Assembly (NCBI GenBank): GCA_016210705.1
Contig: JACQTR010000126.1
Coordinates: 1-6,545, forward strand
Origin: Chloroflexota bacterium
Lineage (GTDB): Bacteria > Chloroflexota > Dehalococcoidia > JACQTR01
Reading direction: 5' to 3'
DNA: 6,545 nt
This document shows, piece after piece, positions 1 through 6,424 of this stretch. Positions within the stretch are counted from its first letter, which is position 1. Each line of letters begins with the position of its first letter. A program made the translations under genes and the position numbers. The notes beneath the pieces are model-generated. The model saw only the letters and a program-made list of their open reading frames with translations. It searched no databases and had not been told where the DNA came from.

Positions 1-2
1 AC

Positions 3-899
3 AAGGTGGGGAAGGATCTGGCCGAGGCAATTTATGTCTCACCCAACAACACTATAAAGTTCTGTGATGTGCCACCCTTAGGCGTAATGGTGGAACGAGG
101 GATGACCCATGACGGCCTGGGCAAATATTTATCCCAGGTCATAACCAAAGCTCCAGGAGCCACCACAGACATTGTAAGGACCCTTAAAGAAAGGGAAACC
201 CACGTAGTTATCAGCTATTTGCCCGTGGGTAGCGAAGAGGCTACCAAATGGTATGTGGAGCAAATCTTAGCTGCCGGCTGCGGTCTCATCAATTGCATAC
301 CTGTTTTCATAGCCCGAGAGAAATACTGGCAAAAGCGTTTCTTAGATAAGGGATTGCCCATAATCGGCGATGACATCAAATCCCAGGTGGGAGCCACAAT
401 AACCCATCGCGTACTAACCCGTCTCTTCAGGGAGCGCGGGGTAAAACTGGAGCGCACTTACCAACTGAACTTCGGGGGTAACACCGATTTTTACAATATG
501 CTTGAACGGGAACGCCTGGAGTCCAAAAAAATATCTAAGACCCAAGCTGTTACCTCCCAATTAGACTATAGCCTACGCCCCGACGATATCCATGTCGGTC
601 CCAGTGATTATGTGCCCTGGCTTCAAGACCGGAAATGGTGCTATATCCGCATGGAGGGTCGCACCTTCGGCGATGTCCCTCTGAATCTGGAGCTTAAGTT
701 AGAGGTGTGGGACAGCCCCAACTCAGCGGGGGTAGTTATCGATGCCATCCGCTGCTGTAAGCTGGCTCTGGATCAGGGATTGAGTGGGGCCCTGGTGGCC
801 CCCTCCGCCTACTTCATGAAATCGCCTCCAGTTCAGTACACCGATGCCGAGGCCCAAAAAATGGTGGAGGAATTTATTCTCGAAAGCAAAAAGGCCTAA
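3..899 (+). CDS. ino1: myo-inositol-1-phosphate synthase, 5'-truncated by window edge
   Basis: Converts D-glucose 6-phosphate to 1L-myo-inositol 1-phosphate (inositol 3-phosphate) with NAD+ as internal redox cofactor; this is the committed step to inositol lipids and is cytosolic. The visible C-terminal ~298 residues carry the family's conserved blocks. Numbering from the GTG codon at 6, these are SYLPVGSEEA (70-79), GDDIKSQVGATITHR (121-135, with the lysine expected in the active site), LNFGGNTDF (154-162), LESKKISKTQ (171-180) and KLEVWDSPNSAG (231-242). From memory these match the short bacterial/actinobacterial Ino1 type (about 360-370 residues) closely. The reading frame is open to the left edge and a Lys codon precedes the GTG at 6, so that GTG is internal (the KVGKDL segment). 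Roughly 60-80 N-terminal residues, including the glycine-rich NAD-binding loop, lie outside. It ends 13 nt before the glycosyltransferase gene, implying one transcript. Confidence 0.95.
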   Translation, partial: KVGKDLAEAIYVSPNNTIKFCDVPPLGVMVERGMTHDGLGKYLSQVITKAPGATTDIVRTLKERETHVVISYLPVGSEEATKWYVEQILAAGCGLINCIPVFIAREKYWQKRFLDKGLPIIGDDIKSQVGATITHRVLTRLFRERGVKLERTYQLNFGGNTDFYNMLERERLESKKISKTQAVTSQLDYSLRPDDIHVGPSDYVPWLQDRKWCYIRMEGRTFGDVPLNLELKLEVWDSPNSAGVVIDAIRCCKLALDQGLSGALVAPSAYFMKSPPVQYTDAEAQKMVEEFILESKKA

Positions 900-912
900 A
901 CAAAGCTGAGCT

Positions 913-2061
913 ATGAAGATTGCCCTGGTTTCTCCTTACGATTACGCCTACCCTGGAGGAGTCAACGACCACATCGCTCATTTAAAAAATCAGTTTACCT
1001 CCAGGGGCAACAGTGTTAAAATCGTGGCTCCTTCTTCTAGCCCTAAAAGTCATCAAGACAGTGACATAATTGTAGTAGGTAAGCCCTGGCCTATTCCTGC
1101 CAGCGGCTCTGTAGCCCGAATTACTATAACCCCTTGGCTCTCCGTTCAGGTTAAGGCTGTACTCAGCCAAGAGAGTTTTGACATTGTCCATGTGCACGAA
1201 CCCTTGTGCCCAGCTCTCCCTATCGAGTTTCTCCGTTTCTCCGAGGCCGTCAATGTGGGTACATTCCATGCCTACCACGGTAAAAACCGTGGTTATCGTT
1301 ACGCCAACCGTATTCTTAGGCGCTATTCCTCCAAGCTCCATGGCCGCATCGCTGTGTCTCCCCCAGCGTTGGAGTTCATCAATCGCTATTTTCCTGGTCA
1401 ATACATTGTTATACCCAACGGCATCGACACCGCGCGCTTCTCTCCAGAGGGACCTGTGCTAGAGGAATATAGAGATGACAAACTTAACATTCTTTTTCTC
1501 GGGCGTCTGGAGAAGCGGAAGGGGCTGCCCTACCTCCTCCGTGCTTATCAACGAGTAAAAAGGGGGTTCCGCAACGTCCGCCTTATAGTGGCCGGTGACG
1601 GAGCCCTAAGCGAGGGCTGCCAAAGATTCGTTGAAGACAATGGATTAGAGGATGTAGTCTTTAGAGGCTACGTGTCGGAGGACGAGAAACCCGCTTATTA
1701 CCGAACGGCCGATATTTTTTGCGCACCGGCTACAGGGAGGGAGAGCTTCGGTATCGTCCTCTTAGAGGCCATGGCTACCGGCAAGCCCATCGTAGCTAGC
1801 CGGATCGAGGGCTTTACCAGTCTTATGGAGGATGGTGCTGAGGGAATCCTAGTAGAGCCTAAAGATGAAAGGGATCTGGCCTCTGCCCTTATTTGCCTTT
1901 TAGGTGACGAGGCATTGCGTAGTAAAATGGGCACTAAGGGGAGAATTACAGCTCGGAGCTACAGTTGGCAACAAATATCCCAACGAATTATGGATTATTA
2001 TGCCACATTATTAGATGGGCCCTCTCAATCTAACCACCAAGAAATAAGATGGCCCAACTAA
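913..2061 (+). CDS. GT4 family glycosyltransferase, PimA-like (probable phosphatidylinositol mannosyltransferase)
   Basis: A 382-residue GT-B glycosyltransferase of family GT4, predicted to move a sugar (GDP-mannose in the PimA case) onto an inositol phospholipid on the cytosolic face of the membrane. The N-terminal acceptor domain starts with MKIALVSPYDYAYPGGV, whose GG loop is at 15-16. It contains IPASGSVAR (61-69), very like the PimA segment whose arginine contacts the inositol phosphate, then HVHEP (93-97) and FHAYH (118-122). The C-terminal donor domain shows PNGID (168-172), GRLEKRKG (197-204, expected phosphate-binding Arg198 and Lys203) and the E-x7-E motif ESFGIVLLE (Glu277 and Glu285). 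No good Shine-Dalgarno sequence precedes the ATG, so translational coupling to the synthase 13 nt upstream is likely. Its last 13 nt overlap the next gene. The GT4 call is firm. Substrates are inferred from the PimA-like motif and the neighbours; another hexosyl donor remains possible. Confidence 0.85.
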   Translation: MKIALVSPYDYAYPGGVNDHIAHLKNQFTSRGNSVKIVAPSSSPKSHQDSDIIVVGKPWPIPASGSVARITITPWLSVQVKAVLSQESFDIVHVHEPLCPALPIEFLRFSEAVNVGTFHAYHGKNRGYRYANRILRRYSSKLHGRIAVSPPALEFINRYFPGQYIVIPNGIDTARFSPEGPVLEEYRDDKLNILFLGRLEKRKGLPYLLRAYQRVKRGFRNVRLIVAGDGALSEGCQRFVEDNGLEDVVFRGYVSEDEKPAYYRTADIFCAPATGRESFGIVLLEAMATGKPIVASRIEGFTSLMEDGAEGILVEPKDERDLASALICLLGDEALRSKMGTKGRITARSYSWQQISQRIMDYYATLLDGPSQSNHQEIRWPN

Positions 2062-2642
2062 CCTCCTTTAACCAAGCCATCCGCTCCGGGGTGAGCCGCT
2101 TAATGGGGCCGGTGGCCCGTCTTCTTCTAAAAGGGGGTCTGAGCCCTAACGATGTAACTGCCCTTGGTTTCTTGCTTAACATGGCCGCCGCCGCCCTATT
2201 GGCCACCGATCACCTACGGTGGGGAGGTATATTGATATTAGTGGCCGGTGCCTTTGACCTTTTGGATGGAGTTATGGCTCGGAGCGGAGCCCAAAGTACC
2301 TCCTTCGGTGCCCTCCTTGATTCCACCCTAGACCGCTATTCCGAAGTGGTACTACTTTTCGGCCTTCTCATTTTATATGTCGGCAACGGGGCCGTTACGG
2401 TGCTCATCTACATAGCCGTGGTAGGTTCTCTGATGGTGAGCTACGTCAGGGCCAGAGCCGAGGGCTTGGGGCTGGAATGTTCAGCGGGCTGGCTTACTAG
2501 GGGGCCCCGGGTTATAGTATTGGCCTTGGGACTACTCTTCAATCAGGTAGTGGTAGCCTTGGGCGTAATAGCCTTGCTGGCCAACTTCACGGCTGCTCAA
2601 CGCATCATGTACCTGTGGCAGCGCTTAAAGCTGGGGCCATAA
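2049..2642 (+). CDS. CDP-alcohol phosphatidyltransferase, probable phosphatidylinositol-phosphate synthase
   Basis: A 197-residue integral membrane enzyme of the CDP-alcohol phosphotransferase family. It displaces CMP from a CDP-lipid with an alcohol, here most likely inositol phosphate from the upstream synthase, giving phosphatidylinositol phosphate. The full signature D-x2-D-G-x2-A-R-x8-G-x3-D-x3-D is present: Asp70, Asp73, Gly74, Ala77, Arg78, Gly87, Asp91 and Asp95, the aspartates binding metal ions. An upstream GLSPNDVT segment (30-37) and several hydrophobic stretches (about 38-52, 58-70, 98-132, 154-178) fit the six-helix fold. SYVRARAEGLG (131-141) followed by LTRGPR resembles the equivalent region of mycobacterial PgsA1. 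The ATG lies inside the glycosyltransferase gene (13-nt overlap) with no clear Shine-Dalgarno sequence, so coupled translation is expected. The 3' end overlaps the convergent peptidase gene by 38 nt. The family is certain; the inositol-phosphate substrate is inferred from context. Phosphatidylglycerophosphate synthase is the less likely alternative. Confidence 0.85.
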   Translation: MAQLTSFNQAIRSGVSRLMGPVARLLLKGGLSPNDVTALGFLLNMAAAALLATDHLRWGGILILVAGAFDLLDGVMARSGAQSTSFGALLDSTLDRYSEVVLLFGLLILYVGNGAVTVLIYIAVVGSLMVSYVRARAEGLGLECSAGWLTRGPRVIVLALGLLFNQVVVALGVIALLANFTAAQRIMYLWQRLKLGP

Positions 2643-3783
2643 GCTTAGAGCGCGGCTCCAAGCCTAGGCGAGCTCTCCATTCGTTCTCGAGGCCACTTCT
2701 GTCGAATCCATAGACCCGAAGCAAGGCTTCATCCTCCTGACTTCCCCCTCTGAAAACACCAAGGAGTTCTTTCATCTTAGCGGAGCCGTAGTTTTCGATC
2801 AGGAAACGCACTAGGCTATGGGACTGACCGTAGAAGAGGATAACGTCTTCCGGTTTGCCAGGCCGGCTGCTCATCCCTTTAAGAGGCAACAGAGTGTTGT
2901 TCTTGATAGCTTCATTTAAAGCCAAGGTGTATTCGCGAGCCGGAGATTTCTCGGCGTATACAGCCAGACCCTCGTTAAGCCAATCGGGCACCTTAACGGC
3001 ATGGCCTACGGCGTTGTCCACCAAAAGGTGGGTAATCTCATGGGAGGCAGTGTCCCCATCGAATTCCAGCATCAGGATAAGGCCCACGTCAGCGAAAGTC
3101 TGCCCCGCTGTGATTAACTCGCGGCGAGAGGTCTGACTTTGTAATGGTAGGGCTACATCGATTTCTGGCTTGGAATTATAAATGTATAATTTAACAGGAG
3201 AAAGCTGTCCCCCCACCAAATCGTCCATCTTTTTTACGGTGTCCATAGTGCTTTGGAGCAAGCTTTGAGCCGAAGAACGGGGACCGTCGTGCCAAAAAAT
3301 CTTTACGGGCCCCTCCTCCAACCCTTGCCAAACAAAGCGGTTATCTAAATAGGTAATTACCCTTGGCTCCGTTTGCACCTCATTTCCCACCTTATCTTTA
3401 GCCACATAGTAATAGGTTATGTCCACGCCTGGGGGCAAATAATAATTGCCCTTAGTTTTAAGATAGTAAGTCCCCACCACCTTTTTGCTTGGCTCGAAAT
3501 CCAGATAGCCATAGGCACTGCGGCTACCATCTTTCAGACTGTAGTGCATAGCAATTTCTTCGATCTCCTCTGGTCCAGCCACCTCCGCCGTAAATACCAT
3601 TCCTTCGGGGAATTGGTTCTCTATGCCGGTGGTAACAAAGGTCAACTCCTTTGGGATTTGAAAATCGCCATGAGTTTCCTTAGAGGAGGCCCCTTGCTCC
3701 CAAGGACGGCTCACGAGCAAGAGAGCCATTGTCCCCAGAAGGAGGAGGGTTAGGCCCACTATGGCTAGGCTAAGCTTTCTCAT
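2605..3783 (-). CDS. membrane-anchored or secreted peptidase-MA-like zinc metallopeptidase
   Basis: A 392-residue protein, probably exported. Residues 2-4 are basic (RK) and 5-24 form one hydrophobic helix with no lipobox cysteine, so it is a signal anchor or signal peptide. Residues ~45-150 look like an extracytoplasmic beta-rich domain. The C-terminal half carries the gluzincin motif HEITH (248-252). Nineteen residues later comes Glu271 in DWLNEGLAVYAE, the expected third zinc ligand. FYGQSHSLVRFLIENYG (317-333) is also typical of peptidase MA family proteins. The zinc site is intact, so activity is plausible; the substrate is unknown. The start ATG overlaps the end of prfB by 14 nt, with a modest AGAGG upstream, which supports coupling. 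It ends with TGA, a stop read by release factor 2, its upstream neighbour's product. The 3' end overlaps the convergent lipid gene by 38 nt. Confidence 0.8.
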   Translation of the reverse strand: MRKLSLAIVGLTLLLLGTMALLLVSRPWEQGASSKETHGDFQIPKELTFVTTGIENQFPEGMVFTAEVAGPEEIEEIAMHYSLKDGSRSAYGYLDFEPSKKVVGTYYLKTKGNYYLPPGVDITYYYVAKDKVGNEVQTEPRVITYLDNRFVWQGLEEGPVKIFWHDGPRSSAQSLLQSTMDTVKKMDDLVGGQLSPVKLYIYNSKPEIDVALPLQSQTSRRELITAGQTFADVGLILMLEFDGDTASHEITHLLVDNAVGHAVKVPDWLNEGLAVYAEKSPAREYTLALNEAIKNNTLLPLKGMSSRPGKPEDVILFYGQSHSLVRFLIENYGSAKMKELLGVFRGGSQEDEALLRVYGFDRSGLENEWRARLGLEPRSKLMAPALSAATGT

Positions 3784-4886
3784 CTTTAGCCTCTGCCAAA
3801 GTAGAACTCAAATATGTCTTAAGGAAATCATCCAATTCCCCGTCCAGCACCCGGGCAGCATCACTAGTTTCATAGCCGGTACGATGGTCTTTCACCAGTT
3901 TGTAAGGATGAAGGACGTAGCTACGAATTTGGTTGCCCCATCCTGCCACCACATGCTCACCTTTGAGCTTGGCCTGTTCCTCGGCTAGCCTCTCCAACTC
4001 CCGCTCGATGAGGCGCGCCCGTAGGATTTTTAAAGCCGTTTCTTTGTTCTGAAACTGGGAGCGTTCGTTTTGACAAGTTACCACTAACCCGGTGGGCAAA
4101 TGGGTGATACGGATGGCGGTGCTGGTCTTCTGGACGTTCTGCCCCCCAGGCCCGCTGGAGCGAAAGGTATCTATTTCGAGATCATCAGGGTTTATAGTGA
4201 TCTCGACCTCGCTCTCCGCCTCAGGCATGACCTCGACCAAAGCAAAGGAGGTGTGCCGACTGTGGGAAGCATCGAAGGGAGAAAGGCGCACCAAGCGATG
4301 CACCCCCCGTTCCGCTTTGAGATAGCCAAAGGCATAATCGCCTATCATCTCTACGGTGGCACTTTTGATACCGGCCTCTTCTCCTAATGAACTCTCCAAT
4401 ATCTGGGCTCTATAACCTTTTCGCTCCGCCCAACGCAGGTACATACGGAGCAACATCTCGGCCCAATCTTGAGCCTCAGTGCCGCCGGCACCAGCGTGGA
4501 TGGCCATAATGGCGTTTCTTTTTTCGTATTCGCCGCCGAAGATGAGCTGAAATTCCAGTTCCTCCACTTGGGATAAGAGGGCTTTAGCTTCTTTGTCTAT
4601 ATCCTCGGCCAGAGGTTGGTCCTCTTCCTCGATGGCCAACTTGGCCAAAGCAACTAGCTCTTCTGTTCTTTTTTCCAGTCCGCGCCACAACTCCACTGTT
4701 TTCTTCAACTCGGCCTGCCTTCTCCCAATACTTTGAGCCCGAGCTGGGTCTTGCCAAACATCGGGATGAGCCAGCTCCTTTTCCCTTTGAGCCAGTTCCT
4801 TCTCTTGGGAGGCGATGTCAAAGACGCTCCAATATATTGGCGATGCGGGCGGTAAGATTGACTAAATCATGCTTCTGCTCTTCCAT
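3770..4886 (-). CDS. prfB: peptide chain release factor 2, expressed by programmed +1 frameshift
   Basis: Recognises UGA and UAA stop codons in the ribosomal A site and triggers peptide release. The first open frame begins at ATG 4886-4884, 5 nt after a perfect AAGGAGGT. It runs 22 codons to an in-frame TGA (4820-4818) within CTTTGAC. Shifting +1 there joins GAC (4819) to the long frame ending at TAG 3770, giving a 371-residue protein (E. coli RF2 is 365). In this numbering the stop-recognition tripeptide SPF is at 202-204 and the peptidyl-transferase GGQ at 247-249, almost exactly the E. coli positions. HAGAGGTEAQDW, in the N-terminal half, is also conserved. An annotation starting at the internal ATG 4708 would lose 59 residues. 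The gene lies 47 nt after endonuclease V and overlaps the peptidase gene by 14 nt, so all three are probably co-transcribed. The feature is a joined CDS: 4886-4821 plus 4819-3770. Confidence 0.96.
4817..4830 (-). promoter_or_regulatory. RF2 programmed +1 frameshift site
   Basis: On the minus strand the sequence reads GGAG CGT CTT TGA C. The CTTTGAC heptamer (4823-4817) is the classical slippery codon, in-frame UGA and following C. The anti-SD-binding GGAG (4830-4827) sits exactly 3 nt before the CTT, the spacing seen in E. coli prfB. When RF2 is scarce, slow decoding of UGA favours slipping into the +1 frame, so RF2 limits its own synthesis. The mechanism is established for the family; here it is read from sequence only. 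Confidence 0.96.
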
Positions 4887-4891
4887 AAACT

Positions 4892-4899
4892 ACCTCCTT
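4892..4899 (-). promoter_or_regulatory. prfB ribosome binding site
   Basis: A perfect AAGGAGGT on the minus strand, 5 nt before the ATG at 4886. It fixes the start of the short first frame of prfB and so supports the frameshift reading over a start at 4708, which sits in mid-protein. Confidence 0.9.
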
Positions 4900-4933
4900 A
4901 ATATTACAATCTGTCTTGCCATGATTGCGGCAT

Positions 4934-5623
4934 TTAGGCTTGCCTGTGGCTTTCCTTTTGGAGTCTACCGCTGGCCGCTTGGTGCGCCAGGCGCAAAGGC
5001 TCGGGTAGACGATAACCCCGACAACAACGTTTAACCCATTCTACGGCCGTGGGTAGGTCTATCATATGTCCAATTGAAACATACACCGGTGATGTTCCTT
5101 TTTTGGTACGAAAGACAACCCCAACCGTTTCCCCTTTATCTATCAGCTCCACTTGGGAGCCTTCCGCCAACTCTAGAGATTGGTAAGTGCCCAAAAGGCG
5201 AGATTTGGCGCAGCCCAAAGTGGGGACTCCCAGCAATACCCCTAGGTGGGAGGCGATCCCCAAGCGCCGAGGGTGGGCTATCCCTTGTCCATCTACCAAG
5301 GCAAGGTCAGGAGTCATAGTCAGCTTTTCCCAAGCAGCTAGGATCACCGGAATCTCTCGAAAAGAAAGAAATCCCGGAATGTAAGGAAAAGTAGGCTGAA
5401 CCTCAGATACGGCGCTATCTACCAGAGTCAGTCCCGGATAACGCATTACCACCACTGCCCCCTGGGCCATACCTCGAGAATCAACGCCCGAAATATCCAC
5501 TCCCGCTACCAAGCGGGGTTCCGACACCTGATTAAGGCACGAAACTTGAAAAGCCAAGGAACGCTGAATGGTCTCGGCCTCAGCCACACTCACCTGCCAA
5601 CTATGTCTGGAACTTATACCCAT
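4934..5623 (-). CDS. nfi: endonuclease V (deoxyinosine 3' endonuclease)
   Basis: A DNA (or RNA) repair enzyme that cuts the second phosphodiester bond 3' of inosine arising from adenine deamination. The 229-residue protein shows all family blocks: VAGVDIS with Asp43, PYIPGFLSFRE with wedge Tyr81 and Glu90, DGQGIAHPRRLGIASHLG with Asp111, CAKSRL with Lys140, YVSIGH (181-186) and LRLAHQAA with His214. These line up with the Thermotoga maritima residues Asp43, Tyr80, Glu89, Asp110, Lys139 and His214, so it should be active. I chose ATG 5623 rather than the TTG 42 nt upstream because the family begins near here. The extra codons would also be the gene's own -10 region, and the TTG has no ribosome binding site. 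It is the first gene of the leftward nfi-prfB-peptidase run; a link between repair and translation termination is not implied. Confidence 0.93.
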   Translation of the reverse strand: MGISSRHSWQVSVAEAETIQRSLAFQVSCLNQVSEPRLVAGVDISGVDSRGMAQGAVVVMRYPGLTLVDSAVSEVQPTFPYIPGFLSFREIPVILAAWEKLTMTPDLALVDGQGIAHPRRLGIASHLGVLLGVPTLGCAKSRLLGTYQSLELAEGSQVELIDKGETVGVVFRTKKGTSPVYVSIGHMIDLPTAVEWVKRCCRGYRLPEPLRLAHQAASGRLQKESHRQA

Positions 5624-5632
5624 GTCTCTACC

Positions 5633-5661
5633 ATTATACCCTGACCCCCGAAGGGGGACAA
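5633..5661 (-). promoter_or_regulatory. promoter of the nfi-prfB-peptidase operon
   Basis: Reading the minus strand, TTGTCC (5661-5656) and a perfect TATAAT (5638-5633) are separated by 17 nt. Transcription would start near 5626, leaving about 3 nt before the ATG at 5623, so the mRNA may be essentially leaderless; no good Shine-Dalgarno sequence fits in between. The spacer holds a perfect 5-bp GC hairpin (CCCCC, 3-nt loop, GGGGG; 5645-5657), which might be a regulator site or chance. Confidence 0.65.
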
Positions 5662-5680
5662 CCAACGTTTTCTAAAGGTC

Positions 5681-5708
5681 TTGAAGTATGGTAAGGAATA
5701 AGTATAAT
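5681..5708 (+). promoter_or_regulatory. promoter of the TIGR04076-like gene
   Basis: TTGAAG (5681-5686), a 16-nt spacer and a perfect TATAAT (5703-5708) lie about 30 nt before the gene's start codon. The predicted transcript begins near 5715, leaving a short leader that contains the Shine-Dalgarno AAAGGGGG (5726-5733). It is divergent from the nfi promoter; the two -35 boxes are about 20 nt apart. Confidence 0.65.
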
Positions 5709-5738
5709 TATTGCTAAAATAATATAAAGGGGGTTTCT

Positions 5739-6020
5739 ATGACGCAACAAAGGGCAAGGCAATTGGGCCATCGCGTAGTGGGAACTGTTACCGAAGTGAA
5801 AGGGGACTGTTCTTGGGGTCACAAAGTGGGCGATAAATTTGAGCTCAGCGGGCATAACACCGCTAACTTATGTGGCTTCTTCTACCATGATATTTTCCCC
5901 TATCTCACCATGCTGCAATTCGGGGGAGGTTGGCCCTGGGGAGATAGAGACGTCGTGGACGTAGAATGCTTTGATCGTCACAACTCCGTGAAAATGCAGC
6001 TAAAAAGAGTGCCCGACTAA
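5739..6020 (+). CDS. TIGR04076 family-like small protein of unknown function
   Basis: A 93-residue soluble protein with no signal peptide or membrane segment. It resembles the TIGR04076 family: a first beta-strand region (VVGTVTEVKGDC), then a VGDKFELSG turn, a cysteine followed by FFYHDIFPYLTMLQFGGGWPWG (45-68), and a closing strand with Cys77. The HDI-P-Y core and the GG-PW turn are the family hallmarks as I recall them. Cysteines at 24, 45 and 77 plus His50 could bind a metal or be redox-active, but I know of no established function. The start is supported by AAAGGGGG 5 nt upstream and by its own promoter. It is a single-gene unit, divergent from nfi and convergent with the SWIM gene, whose end lies 31 nt away. 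Confidence 0.75.
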   Translation: MTQQRARQLGHRVVGTVTEVKGDCSWGHKVGDKFELSGHNTANLCGFFYHDIFPYLTMLQFGGGWPWGDRDVVDVECFDRHNSVKMQLKRVPD

Positions 6021-6036
6021 AAGAAAAGCGATAATC

Positions 6037-6056
6037 CCTAAAACTGGTCCTTTAGG
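6037..6056. terminator. weak hairpin between convergent genes
   Basis: CCTAAA (6037-6042) pairs with TTTAGG (6051-6056) around an 8-nt loop between the ends of the TIGR04076-like and SWIM genes, overlapping the SWIM stop codon. On the minus strand a U-rich stretch (6026-6017) follows only after about 10 nt; the plus strand has none. The stem is short and AU-rich, so termination is only a possibility. Confidence 0.25.
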
Positions 6057-6336
6057 AGCGAGGGGCCGTAGCTCCGGCTTCCTCCCCATATCTTGCTCCG
6101 AAGGCCTCCTTGGGCAACATCTCAGCCAGGATCCGTTGCAAAGCCATGGTATGGCTACAAATGCCTCGGTGGACGAAAAAATTGCACTGGCACTGCCATT
6201 GTCTATCCTTGTAGCTTAGGATATAGCTATCGTGTTCTCCTTGGAAACGGAGGGTGAAGTCCACGAAACTGATCCGATCTCGCTCCTGAGCGTAACGCTT
6301 AGCCTTCTCTATCTTGCCGATGAGACTAGAATCCAT
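6052..6336 (-). CDS. stand-alone SWIM zinc-finger mini-protein
   Basis: A 94-residue protein built around one SWIM zinc finger, CxC-x8-CxH: Cys49, Cys51, Cys60 and His62 in WQCQCNFFVHRGICSH. An N-terminal segment (LIGKIEKAKRYAQERDRI) and a beta region (ISFVDFTLRFQGEHDSYILSY) lead into it, and MALQRIL follows the last ligand. SWIM fingers bind DNA or proteins and are usually parts of larger proteins such as SWI2/SNF2 ATPases or MuDR transposases. Here no other domain is present, and the length looks complete, with its own start and stop. The last ~20 residues are a Gly/Ala-rich tail. ATG 6336 is preferred over GTG 6339 because AAGGAGGG lies 4 nt before the ATG. Similar small SWIM proteins are, to my recollection, common in Chloroflexota. 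Its role is unknown; nucleic-acid binding is inference. It is preceded by a leader with an intrinsic terminator. Confidence 0.85.
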   Translation of the reverse strand: MDSSLIGKIEKAKRYAQERDRISFVDFTLRFQGEHDSYILSYKDRQWQCQCNFFVHRGICSHTMALQRILAEMLPKEAFGARYGEEAGATAPRS

Positions 6337-6340
6337 CACA

Positions 6341-6348
6341 CCCTCCTT
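6341..6348 (-). promoter_or_regulatory. SWIM gene ribosome binding site
   Basis: AAGGAGGG on the minus strand, 4 nt before ATG 6336 but only 1 nt before the in-frame GTG 6339, so it selects the ATG. Confidence 0.85.
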
Positions 6349-6375
6349 GACTAATTTTTATAGGCAATGTATACC

Positions 6376-6424
6376 AAAATAAAAAGCACCGGGCTCTTAC
6401 TACCTGCTCCGGTGCTCTCTTTTT
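6376..6424 (-). terminator. intrinsic terminator in the SWIM leader (bidirectional)
   Basis: AGCACCGG (6385-6392) and CCGGTGCT (6409-6416) form a perfect 8-bp GC-rich stem with a 16-nt loop. In the minus direction it is followed at once by TTTTATTTT (6384-6376), a good U tract. In the plus direction CTCTTTTT follows (6417-6424), so it could work both ways, though no plus gene immediately precedes it. It lies between a strong minus-strand promoter and the SWIM ribosome binding site, which makes it a candidate attenuator or a small-RNA terminator. Confidence 0.85.

Noticed and set aside
982..1401. 139-codon open frame antisense to the glycosyltransferase
   Set aside because: The opposite frame encodes a full GT4 enzyme with all motifs; the antisense product shows no recognisable family.
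2643..2700. Terminator after the lipid cluster
   Set aside because: Only 4-bp hairpins (for example GAGC/GCTC) without a U tract are visible.
3373..3753. 126-codon plus-strand frame opposite the peptidase gene
   Set aside because: Shadow of the peptidase coding strand; low-complexity hydrophobic product without family resemblance.
4706..4708. Internal ATG as the start of prfB
   Set aside because: It would remove 59 residues that match RF2, has no suitable ribosome binding site, and the frameshift architecture upstream is complete.
4837..5034. 65-codon plus-strand frame across the nfi-prfB junction
   Set aside because: It is antisense to both coding ends and to the prfB ribosome binding site, and shows no conserved motif.
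5634..5855. 73-codon minus-strand frame over the divergent promoter region
   Set aside because: It overlaps two promoters and the TIGR04076-like gene and has no homology signal that I recognise.
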